Origin: Burkholderia sp. FERM BP-3421
GTDB lineage: Bacteria; Pseudomonadota; Gammaproteobacteria; Burkholderiales; Burkholderiaceae
Direction: 5' to 3'
Length of the DNA stretch: 64,000 nt
Assembly: GCF_028657905.1 (NCBI RefSeq)
Contig: NZ_CP117781.1
Location: forward strand, 2,418,001 to 2,482,000
Position numbers and translations under genes: made by a program. Positions 1 through 9,275 of the stretch are shown in pieces. The notes under the pieces were generated by a model that saw nothing but the letters and a program-made list of their open reading frames with translations, was not told the origin of the DNA and searched no databases. How positions within the stretch are numbered: position 1 is the stretch's first letter; each line of letters begins with the position of its first letter.

Positions 1-14
1 AGGAGCGAGACCGC

Positions 15-1181
15 ATGTCTGTCGCCGCCCTCTCCCCGCTCGCGCGGGCGAATGCCTTCGCCCTCGACCGGAAGGAGCACCTGATCGACGCGCTGCGCGG
101 ATTCGCCGCGCTGCTCGTCGCCTATTTCCATTGCCGCCAGGTCGTGTGGGTCGGCATCCAGCAGTTTCATCGGGTGCACGGCCACGCGATCGGGCCCGAC
201 GTGCTGCTCGGCTACCTGACCTTTCCTATCGCCTGGGGCTCGGCGGGCGTGCCGATCTTCTTCGTGATCAGCGGCTACTGCATTCATCGCAACGCGGCGC
301 TCCGGCTCGCCGCCGATCCGACCTGGCGGCTCGACACGGCGAATTTCTGGGCGCGCCGCTTCGCCCGCATCTATCCGGTGCTGCTCGCCGCGCTCGTCGT
401 CACCCTCGCGCTCGATCTCGTCAGCCTGCAGTACGAGCCGGTCAGCCACAAGATCCGCGCGCTCGGGCCGCTCGCGTTCGCCGTCAACCTGCTGTCGCTG
501 CAAGGCGTCGCCGGGCCCGCCTACGGCTCGAACGGCGCGCTGTGGACCCTGTCGCTCGAAGTCCAGTTCTATGCGCTCTACCCGCTCGTGTTCGCCGCGC
601 GCCGCCGCTTCGGCCTCGCGCCCGTGCTGGCGGGAGTGGTGCTCGTCAACGTCGCGTCGGCGTGGTGGCTCGAACGCCATGACCTGCAGTTCTTCACGTC
701 CTACTGGCTCGCCTGGATGCTCGGCGCGTGGATTGCGGAGACGCGCGCGCGAACGCCCGGGCGCCGGCCCTCCGCGCGCTGGTACGGCGCGGGCATCGCG
801 CTGCTCGCGCTCGGCTGCGGCGCGTTCCGCTACGGTCAGTACGGCGCGTTCCAGCTGTGGGCGGCCGGCTTCGCGTGCTGCCTGTACCCGGCGCTCGCGC
901 ACCCGCCCCGTCCCAACGCGGTACTGCGCGCGCTGTCCGGCTGCGGCGCGTTCAGCTATTCGCTGTATCTCGTGCATCTGCCGCTGTTCGTCTGCATGGC
1001 GTCGCTGCTGTACCGTTCGACGCCGCAACTGTCGATCTGGCCGTCGTTCGGCCTGATGGCGCTCGCGCTGCCGTTCGCCTATTTGTTCTATCGCGCGGTC
1101 GAACTGCCCGCGATGCGCTGGTCGGCCAGCTTGAAACCGCGGCGCGTCCGCGCGCCGGAGGCGTCCCGCATGACCGTGTGA
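15..1181 (+). CDS. bceS: Acyltransferase 3 family membrane protein (exopolysaccharide O-acylation, BceS-like)
   Basis: This 388-residue inner-membrane protein is an acyltransferase-3 family member, the family that moves acetyl or other acyl groups onto sugars of surface polysaccharides. The early segment LIDALRGFAALLVAYFHCR holds the family's Arg-Gly-hydrophobic-His pattern, FFVISGYCI is the typical second-helix motif, and SLEVQFYALYP is a hallmark of the family; about ten hydrophobic helices follow. The ATG has an AGGAG box 9 bases upstream at the very edge of the window. It converges on the glycosyltransferase at 3124-5550 but is separated from it by a minisatellite and an insertion sequence. 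From its place beside the genes at 3-13 kb I infer it is the BceS acyltransferase of the cepacian bce-II cluster. The family call is safe; the symbol rests on context and memory. Confidence 0.8.
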   Translation: MSVAALSPLARANAFALDRKEHLIDALRGFAALLVAYFHCRQVVWVGIQQFHRVHGHAIGPDVLLGYLTFPIAWGSAGVPIFFVISGYCIHRNAALRLAADPTWRLDTANFWARRFARIYPVLLAALVVTLALDLVSLQYEPVSHKIRALGPLAFAVNLLSLQGVAGPAYGSNGALWTLSLEVQFYALYPLVFAARRRFGLAPVLAGVVLVNVASAWWLERHDLQFFTSYWLAWMLGAWIAETRARTPGRRPSARWYGAGIALLALGCGAFRYGQYGAFQLWAAGFACCLYPALAHPPRPNAVLRALSGCGAFSYSLYLVHLPLFVCMASLLYRSTPQLSIWPSFGLMALALPFAYLFYRAVELPAMRWSASLKPRRVRAPEASRMTV

Positions 1182-1210
1182 GCGCCTCGCCGGATTGCGC
1201 GCGAAGTTGC

Positions 1211-1338
1211 TCGGGATTGCTCGGGATTGCTCGGGATTGCTCGGGATTGCTCGGGGATTGCTCGGGGATTGCTCGGGGATTGCTCGGGGATTGCTCGGGG
1301 ATTGCTCGGGGATTGCTCGGGGATTGCTCGGGGACCGC
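1211..1338. repeat. Minisatellite, left half (10/11-bp tandem units)
   Basis: Four perfect 10-bp units (TCGGGATTGC, 1211-1250) are followed by seven perfect 11-bp units (TCGGGGATTGC, 1251-1327) and a degenerate copy. The block starts about 30 bases after the bceS stop. The right half of the same array, with the related unit GGGATCGCTCA, lies beyond the insertion sequence. No spacers are present, so it is not a CRISPR array. Confidence 0.95.
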
Positions 1339-1354
1339 CCAGGGATCGGCCCCG

Positions 1355-2725
1355 GGACCTGTCCGCATTTTTGTGGGCGAGGCGGTTGAACAACCAGTGA
1401 TCAGCGGGCTTGCGTAAATCGCTCCCCGAACAGAATAGCAAACTGGTTCATCGCGGATTTCCAGTCGAAGGTCGTTCGTACCGACTTGGCCAGCACGTTG
1501 CGCAGCGCGAGCCAGAGCAGTTTGACGGCGGCTTCGTCGTGTGGGAAGTGACCGCGGGTCTTGATGATCTTGCGCAGTTGCATGTTCAAACTCTCAATGG
1601 CGTTTGTGGTGTAAACCACTCGCCGAATGTCCGGCGGAAACACGAAGAACGGTGTGACGTGCTCCCAGGCGCGCTGCCAGCACTGGACGATCATCGGATA
1701 CTTGTTTCCCCATGGACCCTCGGCGAAATCCTGTAGCGCTTGCTGGGCCGCTTGCGCACTGGCCGCGGCATAGATCGGGCGCAACGCTCTGGCGAGTACG
1801 CTGCGATCCTTGTAGCTGGCAAACTCCAAACTATTACGGATCAGATGCACGATGCAGGTCTGCACGGTAGTCTGGGGATAAACCGTGCCGATTGCCTCGG
1901 GAAGTCCTTTCAGACCGTCAACCACGGCAATCAGAATATCCTGGCAGCCGCGTACCTTCAGTTCATTGAATACCTTGAGCCAGAACTTGGCGCCCTCGGT
2001 CTGCTCGATCCACAGCCCCAGCACGTCGCGCTGGCCGTCAGCCTGGATGCCCAGTGCCAGATACACGGCCTTGTTGCTGACGATTCCGTCATCGCGGATC
2101 TTGACCCGCAGCGCGTCGAAGAACACCACCGGATACATTGTTTCGAGCGGCCGGCTTTGCCAGGCGAAAGCCTCGGCCATGACCTCGTCGGTTACCGAAC
2201 TGATGAAATCGGGAGACACCTCGGTACCGTAGCTCTCTGCCAGAAACGCTTGAATCTCGCGTACGCTCATGCCGCGCGCGTACATCGCGATGATGCGCTC
2301 ATCGAAACCGGTAAAGCGGCGCTCGTGCTTGGGAATCAGGATTGGCTCGAAGCTACCGTCGCGATCACGAGGCACTTCGACCCGGACCGGGCCGCGCTCC
2401 GTCATGACCGTCTTGCCGCTGGCACCGTTGCGCTCGTTGGCCTGTCCAGGTGGCTTGGGCTGTCCGGACGGGTAACCCAGGTGCAAATTCATCTCAGCAC
2501 CCATGGCGCGCTCGATGAGTGCCTTGTTGAAGGCCAGCATCAGGTTCTGCACCTCGGCTGGCGTCATTGGACCAGTAACCAACTGGTCAAGCAGTTCTTT
2601 GGGCAGGTCCGGCAGCGGGCCCCGCTCCGCCGCCTGCGCAGCGGCTGTTCGTTTTTTCGGCATCGGCATATCCATGACTTTTACCTCTCATGATATGCCC
2701 CGCCCACAAAATCCCGGACAGGTCC
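1355..2725. mobile_element. Intact IS256-family insertion sequence
   Basis: The element is about 1.37 kb and has terminal inverted repeats of about 29 bp (1355-1383 and 2697-2725, both opening with GGACCTGTCCG when read inward, four mismatches). It encodes one full-length transposase. Outside the ends, GGCCCCG is repeated directly (1348-1354 and 2726-2732; 8 bp, GGCCCCGG, if the left end is set one base further in). That is the duplication size expected of the IS256 family. Its interior is clearly less GC-rich than the surroundings. It sits inside the minisatellite between bceS and bceR, so it is a later arrival than the array. Confidence 0.93.
1401..2675 (-). CDS. IS256-family (mutator-type) transposase
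   Basis: This 424-residue DDE transposase moves the element at 1355-2725 by a copy-out circular intermediate, as known for IS256. Visible family marks are the catalytic Asp187 in VVFFDALRVKIRDD, Asp253 in IAVVDGLKGLPEAI and Glu361 in the TTNAIESLN motif, with the conserved C-x2-H of TCIVHLIRNS between the second and third acidic residues. The length is typical of the family and no frameshift or stop breaks it, so the element may still be active. The start is the first Met of a short MDMPMPKK leader, about 20 bases inside the right inverted repeat. Lower GC than neighbouring genes supports recent acquisition. Confidence 0.95.
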   Translation of the reverse strand: MDMPMPKKRTAAAQAAERGPLPDLPKELLDQLVTGPMTPAEVQNLMLAFNKALIERAMGAEMNLHLGYPSGQPKPPGQANERNGASGKTVMTERGPVRVEVPRDRDGSFEPILIPKHERRFTGFDERIIAMYARGMSVREIQAFLAESYGTEVSPDFISSVTDEVMAEAFAWQSRPLETMYPVVFFDALRVKIRDDGIVSNKAVYLALGIQADGQRDVLGLWIEQTEGAKFWLKVFNELKVRGCQDILIAVVDGLKGLPEAIGTVYPQTTVQTCIVHLIRNSLEFASYKDRSVLARALRPIYAAASAQAAQQALQDFAEGPWGNKYPMIVQCWQRAWEHVTPFFVFPPDIRRVVYTTNAIESLNMQLRKIIKTRGHFPHDEAAVKLLWLALRNVLAKSVRTTFDWKSAMNQFAILFGERFTQAR

Positions 2726-2882
2726 GGCCCCGGGAACCGCCCAGGGATCGCTCAGGGATCGCCCAGGGACCACGCCCAGGGATCGGCCCCGGGAACCGCC
2801 CAGGAACCGCCCAGGAACCGCCCAGGGATCGCTCAGGGATCGCTCAGGGATCGCTCAGGGATCGCTCAGGGATCGGCTCGGG
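2726..2882. repeat. Minisatellite, right half (11-bp units GGGATCGCTCA and variants)
   Basis: After the insertion sequence the array resumes with units such as GGGATCGCTCA, GGGATCGCCCA and GGAACCGCCCA. It includes a second copy of the segment CAGGGATCGGCCCCGGGAAC that the insertion interrupted, and a run of near-identical units around 2820-2875. From 2883 to the glycosyltransferase stop at 3124 I see no gene and no clear signal. Confidence 0.9.
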
Positions 2883-3123
2883 AAGTGGATTCGAAAACCC
2901 TCGATCAACCACCCGGACGCGCCCCTACCCCTGCATCGCGCAGGCCGCCTCCCGGGAAATCGCCGCCGCCCCTTCGCGAGCCGTCAACGCGCCACTCACG
3001 CCGCGTCCCAATCGATCGTCCCCTGGCCAGCCACGCGCCGCACGCGCGGCCTGCATCGCGAGGCCAACACGGCCCCTTCGCCCTATCCGGCCCACGACGC
3101 ACCGCCCCGCGCGCTTCAGGCCG

Positions 3124-5550
3124 TCACTGCCCGCGCGCCGTCTCCACGAGGATCCGCTCGACCTGCTCGACATATGCCTCGCGCCCGAAGCGCCGCAGCG
3201 CCGTCTCGAAGCCGTTCTCAACCAGACGCTCACGCAGCCGCGCGTCGCGGCGCAGCCCGGCCAGCGCGCCGGCCAGCGCCGCCGCGTCGCCCGGCTCGCA
3301 CAGCAAGCCGTCGACGCCGTCCTCGACGATCTCCATCACGCCGCCCGCGCGCGCGGCCACCACCGGCCGCTTCGCGAGCATCCCCTCGACGATCACGCGC
3401 CCGAACGGCTCCGGCGTGATCGACGTATGCGCAACGACGTCGACCGCCTTCATGCACGCGGCGATATCGCGCTGGAAACCCAGAAAATGCACGCGCGCAC
3501 CGAGCCGGTGGCACGCGACATACGCCTCCAGTTCCGCCGCATACGCATCCTCGCCGAACAGCGGCGCGCCGACCAGCACGACGTGCAGCTAAAGATCCAG
3601 CCGCGCGGCCTCGAGCAGCACGTGCTGCCCCTTCCAGCGCGCCAGCCGGCTGAACGAGCCCACGAGCCAGGCCCCCTCGGGCAAGCCGAAGCGCACCCGC
3701 AGCGCCGCCTGTCGCACCGGTTCCAGCGCGACGAACGGCTCGGCCGAGATGCCGTTGAACACGACCTCCACCGCCTCGGCGTCGAACCCGGTCAGCGCGA
3801 GGAACGCCTGTGCGGTCGCCGCCGAATTCGCGATCACCCGCGTCACGCCGCGCCGCGCGCATTGACGGATCAGAAACCGCTGGCGTGCGCCGAAATGCGC
3901 ATCGCTGACGATGTCGCGCACGTGCCAGACGAGTGGCCGGCGCGCCAGCCGCGCCGCGAGCGCGCCCACCACCATCGCGCGCTGCGTATTCGCATAGATC
4001 ACCTCCGCATCGCGCGCGCGCCGCGCGACCGCCCGCACCAGCGACGCGAGCGCGCCGAGCGCGCGCCACGGCAAGCCGCCCTGCTTGCGCGCGCCGGCCA
4101 GCGCCGGACGGGCCAGCACCTCGACGCGCACCCCGGCCTCGGCGAGCGCGTCGCGAAACGGCCCGTCGTCGAACAGCAGCACGTCGGCGGCCCCGCCCAG
4201 GCTCGCGGCGACGTCGAGCAGCGACAACTCCGCGCCGCCCAGCACGCCGCTCTGATCCAGCACCAGCACCCTCGGCCGCGGCCCACCGGGCGGCGCGCCC
4301 CGTGGCGCGGGCAGCGGGCGCGCGCGCCGCCGCGCATCCGGCACGAGGCGCTCGACCTGCTCGACGAAGCGCTCCCTGAAACAGGCGGTCGCGAAACGTT
4401 CCGCGTTCTCCCGGCAGGCCGCCGGCTCGAAACGCGGCGCGTGCCGCTCGAAGGCCTCGACCGCGGCCGCGATCGCGGCCGGGTCCTGGGTCGGGAAGAA
4501 CAGGCCGGTCGGCCGCGGCTCCGACGCCGCGTCGCGCACGGTCTCCAATGCGCCGCCCTTCCCATACGCGATCACCGGCGTGCCGCAGGCCTGGGCCTCG
4601 ACCACGGAAATCCCGAAATCCTCCTCGGCCGCGAACACGAACGCCTTCGCGCGCCGCATCCGGTCGTGCAGCACCGCGAACGGCTGATAGCCCATGATCT
4701 CGACGTTCGCGCCGGCCTTCGCGCGGATCCTCCGCATCTCGGGACCGTCGCCGATCACGACCAGCCGGCGCGCGGGCATCCTGGCGAACGCCTCGACAAT
4801 GAGATCGATCTTCTTGTACGGCACCATCCGCGACGCAGTCAGGTAGAAATCCTCCTTGTCGGCGTGGAGCGAGAACGCGTCGACATCCACCGGCGGAAAC
4901 ACCACGGCCGCATCGCGCTGGTAAACCTTGCGGATGCGGCGCGCGATGAACGCCGAATTCGCGACGAACCCGTCGACGGCGTTGGCGGTCCGGCTGTCCC
5001 AGTTGCGGATGTAGTGCAGGATCGCCCGCGCGGCGTACGACTTGAGGCCTCGCGTGAGCTGCGACTGCGCCAGGTACTGGTGCTGGAGGTCCCACGCGTA
5101 GCGGATCGGCGAGTGCACGTAGCTCACATGCACCTGGTCCGGCCCGGTCAGGATGCCTTTCGCGACCGCATGGCTGCTCGAGATCACGAGGTCGTACGCG
5201 GATACGTCGAGTTGCTCGATCGCGAGCGGCATCAGCGGCAGGTAGCTGCGATAGCGGGTGCGCGCGAACGGCAGGCGCTGGATGAACGAGGTGGTCACGG
5301 GCCGGCCGCGCAGGCAGCGGCGGTCGTCGAGGAAATCGACGAGGCTGAACAGGTCGGCGCTCGGGAAGCACGCGATGATCTGTTCGAGCACGCGCTCGGC
5401 GCCGGCATAGGTCACGAGCCAGTCATGCACGATCGCCACGCGCAACGGGCGCTCGGCCGTCCGCGGCAGCGCGGGCGCATCGACGCCGGCGGGCGCGGCG
5501 GCCCCGGGCGCGGCCGGAAACAACGCGGATGCTGCGAGATCGCGGTTCAT
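3124..5550 (-). pseudogene. bceR: Fused two-domain GT4 glycosyltransferase interrupted by an in-frame amber codon (BceR-like)
   Basis: The frame from the ATG at 5550 encodes two GT4-type (GT-B fold) glycosyltransferase modules in one chain. The first runs from about residue 37 (LRVAIVHDWLVTYAGAERVL) to 405 and has the EEDFGISVVEAQACGTPV nucleotide-sugar motif. The second starts near residue 425 (RVLVLDQSGVLGGAE). A TAG codon at 3589-3591 ends the first 653 codons; translation continues in the same frame directly after it (LHVVLVGAPLF, then TPEPFGRVIVEGMLAKRPVV) to the true stop at 3124, for 808 codons in all. One C-to-T change of a Gln codon explains the stop. The truncated product keeps module 1 but loses the donor-binding half of module 2. 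The start overlaps the flippase stop as ATGA. In the cepacian pathway it would add sugars to the lipid-linked repeat unit at the inner membrane. Readthrough or a base error are the alternatives. Confidence 0.82.
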
Positions 5551-7013
5551 GCGCTTTTCCTCGAATGGAGACGCCCGAGCACCGCGCGCGCCCACGCGCG
5601 CAGGCCGGGCGTCGTCGTGAACGACCACGCCAGGTTCGCCGCCGCGACGGCCGCGCACCCGATCGCGGCGGCCGGAATGCCGGGCAGCGCGGGCGCGAGA
5701 TACAGGCTCGCGAGCAGGAACGCGAGGTGCGCCGCCATGTCGAGCACGATCGATCGCATCCGGATCGCGGACAGGTACAGCAGTGCGAGATAGTCGAGCA
5801 GCGCGCGCCCGGCCACGACCACCGCTGCGCCCGTCAGGCCGAACGCGTGGATTCCGTACGCGAGCGCGGCGATGAAGAACGGCAGTTCGACGAGCCCGAC
5901 CAGGGCGGCGCGCGCCGGATTGACCTGCGCCTGGATCAGGATCCGCGTGACGCTCGCCTGCCCGACCAGCCACACGCTGATCACGAGCAGCCGCCCGACC
6001 GGGCCCGACAGCGTCGCGAGGTCCCTGCCCACCCACACCGCGAGGAACGGTTCCAGCGCGAAGACCGCGACGATCGCGACCGGCGTGAACGCGGCGTTCA
6101 GGCATTCGAGCGACTGGCGCGCGAGCGCGTCCGCGTGCTCGCGGCCGAGCGCGGACAGGCGCGGAAACAGGGTGCGCACCAGCGCGTTCGGCAGCATGTT
6201 CAGGCGCGTGACGAGGTTCTGCGGCACCGTGTAGTAGGTGACGTAGCGCGCACCGAGCGCCGCGCCGAGCATCACGCGATCGAGCGTGTCGGCGATCGTC
6301 CCCGCCGTGCTCGCGATCAGCATCCAGCCGCCGAAGCTGAACAATCCCTTGGCGACGCCGAGCCGCGGCCGCTCCACGCGGCGGATGCCGAGCACGCGCA
6401 GGCTCGCGACGCCGAGCAGCAGCGCCGCGATCAGGCGCGCGCCGACCGCCGCCGCGAGCACCACCGGCAGCGTCGGCGCGACGAGCCACGCGGCGCCGAG
6501 CGGCAGCAGCTGGAACAGGAAGGTCCCGATCGTCTGGTTCGTGTTGAACACGCCGAAGCGTTCGGCGCCATTGATCGCACCCGCGAATACCCACGAGACG
6601 TTCGCGAGCGGGATCGCGCACGCGAGCCAGGGCAGCGCGCCGTACACCTCGTGGCGCAAGCCGGCCGGCAGCGACGAAAAACTCGCGGTATAGACGAACG
6701 CGCCCGCATAGATCAGCACGCCGCCCGCGACGCCCGTCGCGAGATTGAGCCAGCACGCGCTCCAGAACACCTGCGCGCCCTGTCGCGCGTCGCCGCTCGC
6801 GAGCGCCTTCGAGATATGGTTTTGCGCGGCCATGCTCATGCCGAGATCGAGCACGCCGAAATAGCCGATCAGCGTCCAGACGAGGCTCACCACGCCATAG
6901 CGTTCGACGCCGAGCACCCGGATGTACGCGGGCACCGTGACGAGCGAGACGAAGGTCGGCAGCACCAGCCCGCAGAAATTGATCGCGACGTTCCTGAGCA
7001 GCCCCTTATCCAT
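5547..7013 (-). CDS. bceQ: Polysaccharide repeat-unit flippase (Wzx-type, BceQ-like)
   Basis: This 488-residue protein belongs to the polysaccharide transporter (PST/MOP) superfamily that flips undecaprenyl-linked repeat units across the inner membrane. The N-terminal segment has the family's pattern of a helix followed by YIRVLGVERYGVVSLVWT and a conserved Asp in FGVLDLGMSMAAQNHIS. About twelve to fourteen hydrophobic helices can be counted. Its stop overlaps the start of the two-domain glycosyltransferase (ATGA), and the beta-propeller gene ends 21 bases upstream, so the three are one minus-strand operon. Position in a cluster with sugar-nucleotide and glycosyltransferase genes supports the BceQ role in cepacian export. 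Confidence 0.85.
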   Translation of the reverse strand: MDKGLLRNVAINFCGLVLPTFVSLVTVPAYIRVLGVERYGVVSLVWTLIGYFGVLDLGMSMAAQNHISKALASGDARQGAQVFWSACWLNLATGVAGGVLIYAGAFVYTASFSSLPAGLRHEVYGALPWLACAIPLANVSWVFAGAINGAERFGVFNTNQTIGTFLFQLLPLGAAWLVAPTLPVVLAAAVGARLIAALLLGVASLRVLGIRRVERPRLGVAKGLFSFGGWMLIASTAGTIADTLDRVMLGAALGARYVTYYTVPQNLVTRLNMLPNALVRTLFPRLSALGREHADALARQSLECLNAAFTPVAIVAVFALEPFLAVWVGRDLATLSGPVGRLLVISVWLVGQASVTRILIQAQVNPARAALVGLVELPFFIAALAYGIHAFGLTGAAVVVAGRALLDYLALLYLSAIRMRSIVLDMAAHLAFLLASLYLAPALPGIPAAAIGCAAVAAANLAWSFTTTPGLRAWARAVLGRLHSRKSA

Positions 7014-7034
7014 GCGCGCGCCGTCCCTTCCCGC

Positions 7035-9275
7035 TCATTGCGGCCTCCAGCGATACATGAGCACCTTGCCGCGCGCGTCCTCCTCGACGAACACCAGGTA
7101 CTCCCCGTTGTCGCGCCGGTACGCGCTGATGCCGAACGGCACGTCGACCCAGCCCGACGCGCGCCCGACCTCGGGCCCGGGCCGCAGCACGCCGAGTTCC
7201 CTGCCGCTGTCCTTGTCGTAGACGTGCACGGTGCCGACCGGCTCGACCGCGAACAAATAGCGCCCTTCGACCGTCAAGCCGATCAGCGTCAGGATCGGTT
7301 TCGCGTCCGGCCGCCACGGCAGCGGCAGCGTGTAGCGCGCGACCGGCGACCCCGTCGACCATTTGTCGAAGCGCACGAGCACCCGGCCGACCTCCTTCGT
7401 GATGCCGGGCTGCGGCGGCAGGTCGGCGGTGTAGCCGGTCACGTACAGCGTGTCCGTGGCGGGCTCGTACAGCGCGCGCCGCAGCTCGGTGAACGGCGCG
7501 GGCGTCGGATACGTGGTCAGCTTCGCGTACGAGTAGATCGGATTGCCCGCGCGATCGAGCCCGCCGTAGCGATAGCGATGGATCCCGCGCGTGTCGCTCG
7601 TGCGCCAGATGTCGCCCGCCGTGTCGACCCACCAGCCCCAGCCGCCCGCCATGCCGCGCCCGCTCGTGTTCAGCTCGAACTCGCCGTCGTCGAAGCGGCC
7701 GTTGCCGTTCGCGTCGCGCCAGATCCAGTCGCCGCCGGGCGGCCGGTTCGGCACCGCGTCGACGGGCCGCGCGCGCCCCGCGAGCAGGCCGGCCGGAATC
7801 GCCGTCTCGCCGTCCCGCTTCGGATCGAAGCGGTAGATCTTCAGGTGGTCGGCATACATGTCGGTCAGGTACAGGAAGGTCCGGCCGTCGATCCGGCGCG
7901 CGAACGGCATGCCCGGCCACTGGTCGGTATGGAAGACCGGATCGTCCGGATAGCGGAACCGGTTCGACAGGAAGCCCGCGTAGGTCCACTCCTTGCCGGG
8001 CGGACGCGAGAAGTCGAGATCGAAACGCTTGTTGCCGGTATAGACGCTGTTCGGCCGGCCGGGATCCATCCACGCGCCGTCGACGAACAACAGGCCTTGC
8101 ACCTGCCAGCGCAGCCGGCCGTCGGGCGCGTAGCTCTCGAGCGCCGCGCCGAGCCCGGCGCCGATCGTGTCGTGGCGCGGCCCGATGCCGTTCATCGCGA
8201 CATAGACGTTGCCGGCGCGATCGACGCCGACGCCCGTCAGCCCGTTGAAGCGCTGCGGCCCCGGCCGCCCCGCATAGTCCGAGAAAATCCCGCCGCGCGC
8301 GCCGAGCGTGGCGGCTGGCGCGTAGCGTTCGCCCGCCTTCGCGTAGATCAGGATCTGCTGGCGCGGCCCGTTGTCGGCCACGAGCACGCGGCCGCGCGCA
8401 TCGACGGCCACGTCGACGGCCTGCGCGTCGTCGGGCAGCGCGGGCGCGTCGTCGATCAGGCGGCCGTCGGGGCGCACGTGCGCGAGCCGCGCCGGGCCGT
8501 GCAGCGTATCGGCGAGCAGCCACAGCGTGCCGTCGCCCGCGAGCGCGATCCGTCCGGGCTCGTGCGCGTCCCAGGCGGTCTTCTTCTGCATGGTCTCGGC
8601 GTCGTAGACCGCGACGCTGTCATGCAGCGGATCGCTCGCGTACAGCAGCGTCTCGCTCGCCGCGAGCCCCGCGACCTCGGCCCGCGTATCGACGGGCACC
8701 TCGTTGACCACCAGGAAGCTCGCGGCCAGCCGCGCGCGCGGATCGGACGCGCCGGCCGCGCGGAACGGCGCGGCGGTGCGCAGGTCGCCGAGCGCGCGGC
8801 GCGAGATGCCGTACCACTGTCGTCCCTTCGACGGCCAGATCCCGGGGCTCACGAGATGCCCCTTCTCGTTGCCGACGCCGATCGCGACGTACGCATAGCG
8901 GCGATTGACCGCGATCGCGCTGCCGCCCGTATTGCCCCAGCCGTGCGTGCCGCCCGCGAAGCCGAGCATCCGGCCGTCCTGGTAGACGCTCGCCTCCGCG
9001 CCGCTCTCGTCCCAGGGCGCGTTCGTGTAGACCTTGCCGTCCGGCGTCACCGCGATCGCGCGGATGTCGATCTGGGTCCAGGCGCCGTCGCCATAGCCGA
9101 AGGTGTTGCCGATCCAGGACGTGGTCGCGGGCAGCACGGGCGCCGCCGCCATCGCGCCGCCCGCGAGCAGCGCGACGCCACCCGCCAGGAGAGCCAGTAT
9201 CGAACGCCGCAATGCGCCTCCGCCGTCGACGATCGGCGAAGCGCGCACCGCGCGGACGCGGCACGGCGCGGCCAT
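7035..9275 (-). CDS. bceP: Exported NHL/beta-propeller-like protein of the exopolysaccharide cluster (BceP-like)
   Basis: The product is about 746 residues, with a hydrophobic export signal (ALRRSILALLAGGVALLAGG, cleavage likely after AMA). The rest is a series of blade-like repeats with patterns such as VAVDARGRVLVADNG and VGVDRAGNVYVAMNG, typical of NHL-type propellers. A DANGNGRFDDGE loop near residue 520 resembles a calcium-binding loop. The ATG at 9275 leaves a long, polar leader; a TTG at 9212 behind a GGAGG box would start the protein right at the signal peptide and may be the real start. No enzymatic motif is recognised, so its role in polysaccharide assembly or modification is unknown. 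It is the first gene of the operon with the flippase and glycosyltransferase, and the name is from cluster context. Confidence 0.7.
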   Translation of the reverse strand: MAAPCRVRAVRASPIVDGGGALRRSILALLAGGVALLAGGAMAAAPVLPATTSWIGNTFGYGDGAWTQIDIRAIAVTPDGKVYTNAPWDESGAEASVYQDGRMLGFAGGTHGWGNTGGSAIAVNRRYAYVAIGVGNEKGHLVSPGIWPSKGRQWYGISRRALGDLRTAAPFRAAGASDPRARLAASFLVVNEVPVDTRAEVAGLAASETLLYASDPLHDSVAVYDAETMQKKTAWDAHEPGRIALAGDGTLWLLADTLHGPARLAHVRPDGRLIDDAPALPDDAQAVDVAVDARGRVLVADNGPRQQILIYAKAGERYAPAATLGARGGIFSDYAGRPGPQRFNGLTGVGVDRAGNVYVAMNGIGPRHDTIGAGLGAALESYAPDGRLRWQVQGLLFVDGAWMDPGRPNSVYTGNKRFDLDFSRPPGKEWTYAGFLSNRFRYPDDPVFHTDQWPGMPFARRIDGRTFLYLTDMYADHLKIYRFDPKRDGETAIPAGLLAGRARPVDAVPNRPPGGDWIWRDANGNGRFDDGEFELNTSGRGMAGGWGWWVDTAGDIWRTSDTRGIHRYRYGGLDRAGNPIYSYAKLTTYPTPAPFTELRRALYEPATDTLYVTGYTADLPPQPGITKEVGRVLVRFDKWSTGSPVARYTLPLPWRPDAKPILTLIGLTVEGRYLFAVEPVGTVHVYDKDSGRELGVLRPGPEVGRASGWVDVPFGISAYRRDNGEYLVFVEEDARGKVLMYRWRPQ

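Noticed and set aside
1205..2882. Possible CRISPR-like array
   Set aside because: The units are 10-11 bp, directly adjacent and without unique spacers; no cas gene is near.
4250..4330. Boundary between two separate glycosyltransferase genes
   Set aside because: There is no stop codon between the two modules and no ribosome site with a start at the junction; a natural two-domain protein is simpler.
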